Source of the DNA: a virus
Strand: one strand, 5' to 3'
DNA length: 24,560 nucleotides
IMG/VR virus record: IMGVR_UViG_3300034112_002540
Location: 1 to 24,560 of that record
Each line of letters opens with the position of its first letter. The stretch's first letter is position 1. This document shows, in pieces, positions 8,345 to 15,800 of this stretch. Position numbers and translations under genes: made by a program. A model generated the notes under the pieces. That model saw only the letters and a list, made by a program, of their open reading frames with translations. It did no database searches and was not told the origin of the DNA.

Positions 8345-8771
8345 ATTTTGCTTCCTTTTCTGCTCTAGAGATAGCGATTTGTATTATTTTTTTGGCAACT
8401 AATGACGAAAAAGGCAAATGGCGTTTGTCAGCTTCTTCTTTAAGCCATGTTATGATTATATCTATATTATCTTTACACCATTCAGTACCCATATGATTCA
8501 TAATTTTAGCCTTTGCGTTACATGAGCAATTTTCTGAGCTTTTAATGCCCATGTATGCTAATATTTTTTTAAGCTCGGTTCCAGCACCATTTTGCATATT
8601 TTTTACTATATTTTCTACGCTTTTTTTGTATTTTGGATATTTTGGGTGGTCAGTGTCTATAGTCCACATATCTTCATTTTTAGATATTATACATTCAGAA
8701 ACTTCTTCTAAAGAATAGTTTCTTTCTGCGCATCTAGCTAGAAAATAATTTTTATGAGTCTCTATTATCAT
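8325..8771 (-). CDS. Conserved Cys-motif phage protein, function unknown (148 aa)
   Basis: The N-terminal half (MIIETHKNYFLARCAERNYS ... MWTIDTDHPKYPKY) is followed by GAGTELKKILAYMGIK and a Cys block, NCSCNAKAKIMNHMGTEWC, with cysteines at residues 82, 84 and 99. A helical tail (NIDIIITWLKEEADKRHLPF, IIQIAISRAEKEA) closes the protein. I recognise this 'CxC...A..M...G..WC' arrangement from proteins scattered across phages and environmental bacteria, but know no established function. Zinc binding is possible but three cysteines plus His-93 is only suggestive. The ATG overlaps the TGA of the poly-Thr gene (ATGA, 8768-8771), and the 3' end overlaps the giant fibre gene by 20 bases, so it is embedded in the fibre operon. 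It could be a non-virion helper for fibre production, by inference only. Confidence 0.65.
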   Translation of the reverse strand: MIIETHKNYFLARCAERNYSLEEVSECIISKNEDMWTIDTDHPKYPKYKKSVENIVKNMQNGAGTELKKILAYMGIKSSENCSCNAKAKIMNHMGTEWCKDNIDIIITWLKEEADKRHLPFSSLVAKKIIQIAISRAEKEAKYASSSR

Positions 8772-9394
8772 AAATCTATATCTTTTTCGATCTCTGTTTC
8801 AGATTGTATATAATATGAATAATATGGTGATTCTGTTGTTGTAGTAGTGGTGGTCGTTGTTACCGCCACGCATGGTTCTGGGGTAGTGGTTGTAGTGGTA
8901 GGGAAAATAATGCTTAATATAGCAACATTACTGATTTTAAGAGTTGGTGAAGATATAATAACTCTATATTTATATCCATTTTTTTCGCTAGATGCTTTAA
9001 TAATATTACTATATACTTGTCTAGATTTTCCATATCTAGGGCGTGATAGTTTTGACCAAGAAGTTCCGTTATTACTAGAATATTCAATCCAATATTTGTA
9101 ATCTATATCATTAGCAGAAATAGCGCTAAAACTTAGCGTAGTATTTGCATTAAGATTAACATTTTGATTAGTTGGATGAGTTAAAAAATCTATAATAAAA
9201 GGGGCAGTAGTTGTAGTTGTTGTAGTAGTTGGCAATTCATAATACTGTTCCAAAGGAACGCATAAAAAACTAGCGCCACCAAAAGGTCTTACAGTATCGT
9301 TAATAATAATATTAGATGGCAATTTATCGCAACAAGGGTCTGTTTCTTGAGCATTGATGCTATGAATTTCTAAGATAATGTGATCATTATTCAA
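8768..9394 (-). CDS. Poly-Thr linked surface protein, 3' part of an interrupted gene
   Basis: The frame shown starts at a TTG at 9392-9394, but it is open for a further 70 codons upstream to a TAA at 9605-9607, with no ATG or GTG and no convincing ribosome binding site. The protein has three threonine runs of 8, 6 and 9 residues (9206-9229, 8882-8899, 8834-8860). Between the first two is a globular domain (DYKYWIEYSSNNGTSWSKLS ... GYKYRVIISS) reading like an Ig or fibronectin-type fold: a 'W..S.DGG.TW..L' strand followed by 'Y.yRv.vs.p'. The C-terminal end is short and Tyr-rich. The poly-Thr runs are probably flexible linkers, as in the two genes upstream. I think this is the body of a 323-residue protein whose first 45 codons are at 9605-9742. 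Its stop overlaps the next ATG. Confidence 0.65.
   Translation of the reverse strand: MNNDHIILEIHSINAQETDPCCDKLPSNIIINDTVRPFGGASFLCVPLEQYYELPTTTTTTTTAPFIIDFLTHPTNQNVNLNANTTLSFSAISANDIDYKYWIEYSSNNGTSWSKLSRPRYGKSRQVYSNIIKASSEKNGYKYRVIISSPTLKISNVAILSIIFPTTTTTTPEPCVAVTTTTTTTTTESPYYSYYIQSETEIEKDIDL
8834..8899 (-). repeat. Poly-threonine tracts (9 and 6 codons)
   Basis: ACN runs at 8834-8860 (9 Thr) and 8882-8899 (6 Thr) are separated by a short Pro-Glu-Pro-Cys spacer near the C-terminus of the interrupted poly-Thr protein. ACC codons are commoner here than in the other tracts. Confidence 0.88.
9206..9229 (-). repeat. Poly-threonine tract, 8 codons
   Basis: Eight ACT or ACA codons precede the Ig/fibronectin-like domain of the interrupted poly-Thr protein. 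The tract begins after Pro and ends with Ala-Pro, the same punctuation as in the neighbouring genes. Confidence 0.88.
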
Positions 9395-9604
9395 GTTATG
9401 TATGTTAGAAGTGCTGAGTTCTATAGTAGAAATTGTAGTAGTAGTATTAATTTGTCCAATATATTTTTCTGCTAGTATGGTTTTGGTATTTTTGTTTTTT
9501 ATTATAACATGAATAATATTATTTATTACAAATGGTGAAGTAAAATAAATAGTAAATTGTTTTGGAATAATAGATTCTTCAATCTCTTCTGTAATTGTTT
9601 TAAA

Positions 9605-9607
9605 TTA
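9605..9607 (-). other. In-frame TAA interrupting a surface-protein gene
   Basis: TAA at this place separates 45 codons that begin with a well-placed ATG from 278 further sense codons in the same frame (9604 down to 8771), for which I see no normal start. The complete stretch 8768-9742 is 325 codons including both stops. TAA is used as the ordinary stop in other genes here (for example at 239, 2233 and 3293), so a whole-genome TAA reassignment is unlikely. A sequencing error, a real nonsense mutation or programmed readthrough remain possible. Confidence 0.65.
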
Positions 9608-9742
9608 ATCGCCAGATTCAAGATACACATCTTGAGAATGTATAAAGGCATAGTGATATATACTATTAATAGCAATAAAAAGTCCACTTGGATTTATAAT
9701 TCCGCCTTTAGGAATAAACATTTTGCCAAATGGACAAGTCAT
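9605..9742 (-). CDS. 45-aa ORF, probable N-terminal part of the interrupted poly-Thr gene
   Basis: The ATG at 9740-9742 overlaps the TGA of the 769-aa gene (ATGA), a good coupled start. The protein begins MTCPFGKMFIPKGGIINPSG and ends with VYLESGD before TAA. It is too short to be a domain on its own. The codons immediately after the TAA, in the same frame, continue FKTITEEIEESIIPKQFTIY and stay open for 278 residues into the poly-Thr protein. The simplest reading is one gene split by a single nonsense codon. If it is a true small protein, no function is evident. The opening TCPFGK resembles nothing I can name. Confidence 0.5.
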   Translation of the reverse strand: MTCPFGKMFIPKGGIINPSGLFIAINSIYHYAFIHSQDVYLESGD

Positions 9743-12048
9743 GGTAGTGGATTTTCTTCTGGTGGAATTAATGAATATGAACATGGTATAGTAATTAGAG
9801 TTTCATAATTAATTATATTACTACAATTACCATTGCTATCTAAAGCGGGGCAATCAGAAAATGCTAGGTCTGGTACTGATGGACAACTAGAGGCAAAGTA
9901 AACAGACGGAGTAGCTCCATATAAATCAACAAATCTGTTTATCATTTGTTGTTGCGTAAGATTACAACAAGAATACAATACTATTTCATTAGAGCTTAAT
10001 GACAAGTTGGGTTGACATGAATTAGATATTTTTGAACAATGAAGGGTTTGTTTGCACAAAACATATATTAAATTATCGCATGGCGCAGGCGTAGTAGTGG
10101 TTGTTGTTGTAGTAGTTGTAGTAGTGGTAGTAGGCACTGCTAAACCGGTTAAAATACCAGTTTGAGATCCGCCACCCTGTGGCATACCATTAATATAAAT
10201 TGCATATCTATTATAGTCAGCTTCTAACGCATACGCTACCGGAGAAGATAACTGTGTCATAGTTGGACTTGATGGAAAGTAATATCCTGCAACTGGAGAA
10301 TAATTAACATATCCAGCAAACGTATTGCTGTTCTGTGGTGCCAATAAGGTTAATTTATTTGGTGAAATAGTTCCATCAGTTATGCTATCTATAAAATCAA
10401 TAGTAAACGTATATGAAGGCAGCGGTGCTGATGTTGTTGTAGTAGTTGTAGTAGTTGGTGCAGCAGTAGTGGTGGTTGTAGTAGTTGTAGTGGTAGTGGT
10501 AGTGCCGATAAAAAATGTAGCATTTACTCTATCATCTCCCTCGCTTCTTTTTTCATCTTTATAATATGCAATGACTAAGAATGTTTTTACGTTGGGGTCA
10601 AGAGGGATAGTTATATTTCTAGAACCAACACTTGATCCAACTCCCGTGATCTGAGAATTTATAAATGATGCATTTTGTAAAGATTTATATTTTAATGAAT
10701 TATTATATTCTGACCAATACTGCTGAGTGTGTTGGGTTGGTTCATTATTGTTTCCGCTAGACACTACTAGCCAGACAGATGCATAGTCTTTTTGAGACTC
10801 GCAAGAAGTATTAATATTAAATTCTAGTGGTCCAGATTTATTAATCTGTAGCCACAAAGCATTAGTATCTCCGTGTTGACCGCCAAGCCAACATACTATT
10901 GGATCTTCTGGAGATCCATCCCCACTTAAATAATAATCATCAAATGGTGATATTATGCCGTATGGCGTTTGTTGTCCCCAAAGAGAAGACATATTGGTAT
11001 TACTAACTATATTACTTCTATAGGAAAAAACTGGACCAGAACCGTCAAGAGGCTTAGATATGGTGGGATCACATCTTCCTAATTCTATAGTGTAATTTTG
11101 TTGTACTGTATCAAATCTTTTTGGGATAAAGTGATCATCTATATTAATATTAACACTATAGATACCAGTTTGTCCGGTATTTTCTGTTAAAAATAATTCA
11201 TTGTTTTCTATTAAAAAGTAATCTGTGTTTGGTCCAGATAGGGTAATGTTATGAGGACCACAGTAGTTTTCTAAAGTAATGTCTGCAAGTTTAAATTTGA
11301 TGTTTCTATTTGGAGCTTGTGTAGTTGTTGTGGTAGTAGTTGTTGTGCCTCTAGCAAACACGTCTGTATATTCAAATATGCTGACTCCATTTTTAATTTG
11401 TGCAATTTGTGATATAGATCCATTATATCCAACAGTAGTTGGAGTAATAGAAAATTGATCTGGTACATTATATGAAATACTATCTTCAATAATATTTTTA
11501 GATAATATAATTTTGTTAGGATTAGAGAAATTTAAATAATCATCTATTTCAAATGGAGATAATGTGTGTAAACCAGAATCATCGTCTGATGATAGTGAAA
11601 AAGATCTTTTCAGCGGCAACGACTGTAGATAATGAAACCATTCACAAATAATCAATCCCATTCCATATGCAACTACTTGATTTATTAATGCTGACTGCCC
11701 ACCGTCTGGCATTCTTGTTCCACCAAGTGGGTTGTATGATGGAAACAATAAAAAAGTAGAGACTGATGGTAAAGAGTCATGACCAGAAAAATTATACCAT
11801 TTATTTACTATAGATGTGGCGTATCCAACTGAATTTAAAGTAGAAATAATTAAATTGTTAAATATAGTATTTTCAGTATCACATAAATAAACTATGTTGT
11901 TGGGTCTTCTTGCTGACCAATGTACTGTATTTATAAAAAGCCTTTTAAAATTTTCGTTTTGCAAATCTGTAGTATTAATAGCTTTAGAAAACGCTGCTAC
12001 ATTTCCATATCCGCGCCTCCATCCAGCTAATCCTATTGAGTTAGCCAT
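9739..12048 (-). CDS. Multidomain poly-Thr linked surface adhesin (769 aa)
   Basis: This is a string of domains joined by threonine linkers. Residues 1-234 look like an alpha/beta domain of the glutamine-amidotransferase-like type (GYGNVAAFS, NENFKRLFINTVHW, NNIVYLCDTEN, VVAYGMGLIICEW), with no catalytic residues I can confirm. A run of 9 Thr follows. Then comes a cadherin-like domain (IKFKLADITLENYCGPHNI, GPNTDYFLIENNELFLTEN, IYSVNINIDDHF) and a beta-rich domain of about 200 residues (LWLQINKSGPLEFNINTSC). Runs of about 13 and 8 Thr, separated by AAP, lead to a further small domain, then 14 Thr and a C-terminal domain with ten cysteines. The ATG has an AGGAAGA ribosome binding site. The likely role is binding a host or particle surface. 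The amidotransferase-like call is weak; the cadherin-like one is firmer. Confidence 0.7.
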   Translation of the reverse strand: MANSIGLAGWRRGYGNVAAFSKAINTTDLQNENFKRLFINTVHWSARRPNNIVYLCDTENTIFNNLIISTLNSVGYATSIVNKWYNFSGHDSLPSVSTFLLFPSYNPLGGTRMPDGGQSALINQVVAYGMGLIICEWFHYLQSLPLKRSFSLSSDDDSGLHTLSPFEIDDYLNFSNPNKIILSKNIIEDSISYNVPDQFSITPTTVGYNGSISQIAQIKNGVSIFEYTDVFARGTTTTTTTTTQAPNRNIKFKLADITLENYCGPHNITLSGPNTDYFLIENNELFLTENTGQTGIYSVNINIDDHFIPKRFDTVQQNYTIELGRCDPTISKPLDGSGPVFSYRSNIVSNTNMSSLWGQQTPYGIISPFDDYYLSGDGSPEDPIVCWLGGQHGDTNALWLQINKSGPLEFNINTSCESQKDYASVWLVVSSGNNNEPTQHTQQYWSEYNNSLKYKSLQNASFINSQITGVGSSVGSRNITIPLDPNVKTFLVIAYYKDEKRSEGDDRVNATFFIGTTTTTTTTTTTTTAAPTTTTTTTTSAPLPSYTFTIDFIDSITDGTISPNKLTLLAPQNSNTFAGYVNYSPVAGYYFPSSPTMTQLSSPVAYALEADYNRYAIYINGMPQGGGSQTGILTGLAVPTTTTTTTTTTTTTTPAPCDNLIYVLCKQTLHCSKISNSCQPNLSLSSNEIVLYSCCNLTQQQMINRFVDLYGATPSVYFASSCPSVPDLAFSDCPALDSNGNCSNIINYETLITIPCSYSLIPPEENPLP
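10090..10131 (-). repeat. Poly-threonine tract, 14 codons
   Basis: Fourteen consecutive ACN codons form the linker before the Cys-rich C-terminal domain of the 769-aa protein. Codons are mixed (mostly ACT and ACA, some ACC and ACG), with no more than three identical in a row. Bases 10102-10125 are identical to bases 10432-10455, a 24-base direct repeat. Confidence 0.9.
10432..10503 (-). repeat. Double poly-threonine tract (8 and 13 codons)
   Basis: Two runs of ACN codons, 10432-10455 (8 Thr) and 10465-10503 (13 Thr), flank a short Ala-Ala-Pro spacer in the 769-aa protein. The first run shares 24 identical bases with the tract at 10102-10125. Confidence 0.9.
11320..11346 (-). repeat. Poly-threonine tract, 9 codons
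   Basis: Nine ACN codons link the N-terminal alpha/beta domain of the 769-aa protein to its cadherin-like domain. The tract is followed by Gln-Ala-Pro, similar to the Gln-Ser-Pro that ends the tract at 12558-12584. Confidence 0.9.
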
Positions 12049-12056
12049 ATATCTTC

Positions 12057-12806
12057 CTATACTTGATAATAAAAGTATTGTGACAAATTAGTTGTTTCTG
12101 GTATATTAGGGCCGCTCCAACTTAATTTTAATGAATCAAATCCAGTTCCTGCACTATATATTAACCTAATTGGATAGTATTTGGTAGCCAATAAAGGTCT
12201 AGAAGCTGAAGCAATTTTTTGGTTTATATTATCTGTACTAGATATTAGAGTATTATATACTATAGCATTAGTTGAATTTCTTCCAGATGTAGAATTTGCT
12301 AAAGTGTCAAACCATATAGCGCTTCTATAATTACTAGTAGTATAAAATCTATAAGGACCATTGATGGGCGGTTTAAAATAACCAAATGCGATAAAGCTAT
12401 AATTGTTCCCCACATTACTATAATCTATATTTGATAAAATTATTCCATTTGTTATTGGTACAGAAATATTAACATCTCCATATTCAAATGTTTCTGATGA
12501 ACTACTAGACATATTAAATTTAGCTTTTAATCCACCAATAGCGTATATAGGGCTTTGAGTAGTTGTTGTAGTTGTTGTAGTTGTTAAAACCACGGGGCAT
12601 GGTTTTCCACTGGTTGGGATATGTATAATATCTAAAATATCTTGTGGATATCCAGTAGTTGTTGTAGGCGTGACCGTAGTGGTGGCTGGAGATGGCGATG
12701 TAGTTAAAGACAAGTATGGCCTGTCTGGTACATCTAGAAATTGATCGTGTTTTTTCCCAGCCGCAACCGGCCTAAAACAACTATCATTTAAACAATCGTC
12801 ACTCAT
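12057..12806 (-). CDS. GLEYA/PA14-like adhesin with poly-Thr linker (249 aa)
   Basis: Residues 1-75 are a low-complexity, Thr- and Pro-rich head with cysteines at positions 5, 10 and 70. A run of nine threonines (residues 75-83) then leads to a beta-rich domain of about 165 residues. Its core, IAFGYFKPPINGPYRFYTTS followed by NYRSAIWFD and later YYPIRLIYSAGTGFDSLKLS, fits the PA14/GLEYA pattern 'GY..aP.tG.Y.F...s.d...lw.....YYPiRi.y....g...l.l.w'. GLEYA and PA14 domains bind sugars in fungal and bacterial adhesins. The ATG lies six bases after the stop of the 1127-aa gene with no obvious Shine-Dalgarno sequence, so translation is probably coupled. A carbohydrate-binding role on the virion surface is inferred from the domain family. 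Confidence 0.72.
   Translation of the reverse strand: MSDDCLNDSCFRPVAAGKKHDQFLDVPDRPYLSLTTSPSPATTTVTPTTTTGYPQDILDIIHIPTSGKPCPVVLTTTTTTTTTQSPIYAIGGLKAKFNMSSSSSETFEYGDVNISVPITNGIILSNIDYSNVGNNYSFIAFGYFKPPINGPYRFYTTSNYRSAIWFDTLANSTSGRNSTNAIVYNTLISSTDNINQKIASASRPLLATKYYPIRLIYSAGTGFDSLKLSWSGPNIPETTNLSQYFYYQV
12558..12584 (-). repeat. Poly-threonine tract, 9 codons
   Basis: Nine ACN codons, all ACT or ACA, separate the N-terminal region of the 249-aa protein from its GLEYA/PA14-like domain. The alternating ACA and ACT pattern gives a near 9-base period. Confidence 0.9.
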
Positions 12807-12811
12807 TATAA

Positions 12812-15800
12812 TTAGCTATAATAGCTTACCCACATTGGTCTATATTCGCCATTTACTCTTATAGCAACTACATAATCATTCTTGTTTATTCTTAGGAATG
12901 GATCTCTATTATAGATGGTTGTGTATGGGTCTTGACCGGGAGGCACTGTTTTGTCTTGCCATGAATTACCAACCTTTACTTTTTGCCTTATTCTTCCAGT
13001 AGCCGCTGTGCTTGCGTTTGGTGGGGCAGATATGTTTTCTTGAGCAAAACCCTCTATAATTAAACTATCAAAATCATTTCTAAGCGTTGTGTTGGCGGCA
13101 GTAGTATTAGATAAAGCTCCAGAAATAGCCACCCCACTATTACTTAAACGGGTAATATCATCTAAGAAACTACCAGACTCAACAGCTTTAGATCCATCAC
13201 TAAATCTTAATGCGCCAAGTAATCTTAAATCTCCTTTTAGTTCGCCATATGGTCTTGCTGTTGCTGGAGATGTGTAAGTTACACTCTTAGAGATTGGATT
13301 TGCAGTGTGATCTAATTTAAATAATTCAGCAGTACTATTTCCAGTAAATTTAAATGATAGAGATACGTCTGGATAGTTTGATCCACCGCCATCTACTACC
13401 TCTATTGTGTTTGCTTGTAATTTTAGACTCTCATTAGAGTTATTAATTAGTGATAATTTACCTTCTGGCAAGAAAGTATTTTTTGTAAGTATATTTCCAG
13501 ACATAAGAACATTACTATCTGATCCAAGCATAAAGATATTGCTTGTTCCACCAGTGTAAGTATTTGCTAAGTTATATCCAATAATAATATTATTAGATCC
13601 AGTAGTTAAAGATTGAGCAGAATTAGAACCTAGTATGACATTATTATTTCCAGTTGTGGTACCGCTTCCGGCGGCATATCCTACAACGGTGTTATTATTG
13701 CCACCATTAACATAAGATAATGCTCTATATCCTAAAGTTGTATTTCTTATACAGGTCGATAAAGCAGATTTAGTATTTGGAGATAATCTCCCACCGAAAG
13801 TATTTCCATTATCATCTGCTAATAAAGGTTTATCTATATTTTGTCCATTTAGATCAACAGAATTCATTACTACTTCAAATAAATTTCCGCTAGAATCTAA
13901 GAAATTTAAAGAAGATGATTTAGCTTCATCATTTTGTGATTTAGTAAATATTTTGGCATATCCAGCGTGTCCAGATGGTATTCCAGATGAATGATATAGA
14001 CTTACAACGGCTTCTGAATTACCGGAACTGCCGACCATTAGCATGGAATGCGGTATGCCACTAGAAAATATGCCAATTTTGTTTCCGCTATTGGAAATTT
14101 TTAGTGCCGTTTGTTTATTTTCATTATTATATGTATTGATATTAAACAGATTGCCAGAAATGCTATATTCAAACTCAACGCCATATTTTAAACAATTTTC
14201 TTTGCCTAATAATTGTAAAGCAGATACTGTATTATCGTTATTTTCTGCCGTGGCTCTAATGATTGCATTGCCAGTACTTCTAATGTTTAATATTGTATCT
14301 GGAAGCATATTATCTGCATATGCAAAATTACTAATTCCAACATATCCATCTGATGCATCTTGTAATAAAGTAAATGACCTTTTTGCATAGGATGAATTAT
14401 TAAAAGATTTAACTAAAAATCTAGAAGGATTTTGACCAACTTGCTCATTGAAGAACATTGGAGCTTCTAAAGTTGAATCAGCAACATAAGATAATTCAAA
14501 TCCTGTTAGATTTTCTTTATTATTATCTTCGTCAATTGTTATGCCAGAGGTATTAGACAAAAATCTTTGATTAATATTAACGCCAGAGTTTGGGCTGACG
14601 TATGATATAGTATACTGATCGGTTTCGCCTGAGTTAGCAATAAAATTTACATCACTAGCTGATAACAAATTTCTAGAGATATTATGTTGATTAGCACAAT
14701 ACAATTTACCACTTATGACATAATAACCAAGACCATCGTCGTATGTTAATAATCCTATTGATGAATTATTTAATACTCTATCTGTTTCTACATGGCATCC
14801 AGCAGAGGTAGATATGCTAATATTAGAACGCCAAGAAGATCTAGAATAGATATTATCTATAGATAGATTATTTAGTAAGCTGTCTTGTGATCTAAAAATA
14901 AATTCATAAGTTCTTTCGTAGTCTATACCTCTTGATCTGGCATTAAATCCAGCGCCATTCAATTCTTCATCCAATAAATATCCACTTGGTATAACAGTTT
15001 CTTCATTTGGGGTGTAATAATCATAAAGACCATTTGGGCCACCACCGTCGATAACATTTAAATAGCCACTGGATGCTAAGTTAATTGTTTTATGTAAATA
15101 GTGCGATTGCTCAACGGCTTCAAATCTTTTGAATCTACCAATACCGCTGACATAAATATTTCCAGTATAAGTATTGAGCCACTGTCTATCTAGTTCGCCT
15201 AAGTCAAATAATTTATGAACTCTTGGCGTTAAATGACCACTGACGCTTGCATCACCACTCACAACAAGATCACCATTTATATTGGCATATGATCCAATAT
15301 TGGCGTGTCCGGTTGCTAATAAATTTCCACTTATTGTAGCGCTGCCACCAATAGATGCTGGGCCAGCTACGACTATATCATTACTAATTAAAAATTTATT
15401 ATTAGTATCATCATAAGTAATATAATCATCGTTAGTAAAGTAAATAGATCTTGATAAATAAATACTTCTCCATCTATATGTGCTATGTCCAATGTCAAAT
15501 GTTTTTAACGAATCTGATGGATGAAAATTACCACTGATCTGTAGAGTTGCTCCTTCATGCAATCCAGAAACAGCAATACCAACTCTTAAATTACCAGAAG
15601 ACATATCTCCTTGAATTAATGGGACCAGACCAAGACCTTCTGGGTTTCCACATAAAAAGGTTTCATCAATAGGATGAGAAGCAATAAATAATCTATTATT
15701 AGTATCTCTATCAACATAGTAACCAGCACCATGTCCGATAGCTATATTGAAATTTCCAATTCTATTATTATGTAGTGCAAAACTTCCAATGCCAACATTA

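Noticed and set aside
9605-9607. Genome-wide reassignment of TAA to a sense codon.
   Set aside because: Several other genes end naturally at TAA followed at once by the next gene's start, so TAA works as a stop in this phage.
8834-12584. Short, repeated GTAGTTGTTG-like units on the plus strand looked like a tandem repeat or CRISPR-like array, and plus-strand frames there read as poly-Val.
   Set aside because: The repeats are ACN codon runs in minus-strand genes, lie at domain borders, have no constant repeat-spacer spacing, and the plus-strand frames have no ribosome binding sites or neighbours.
12812-13100. A C-terminal peptidase S74 (endosialidase-type chaperone) domain, often found after YadA-like repeats in phage fibres.
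   Set aside because: The C-terminus of the 1127-aa protein lacks the usual SD.RLK.N and Ser-Lys features. It ends instead with a short domain (DPFLRINKNDYVVAIRVNGE).
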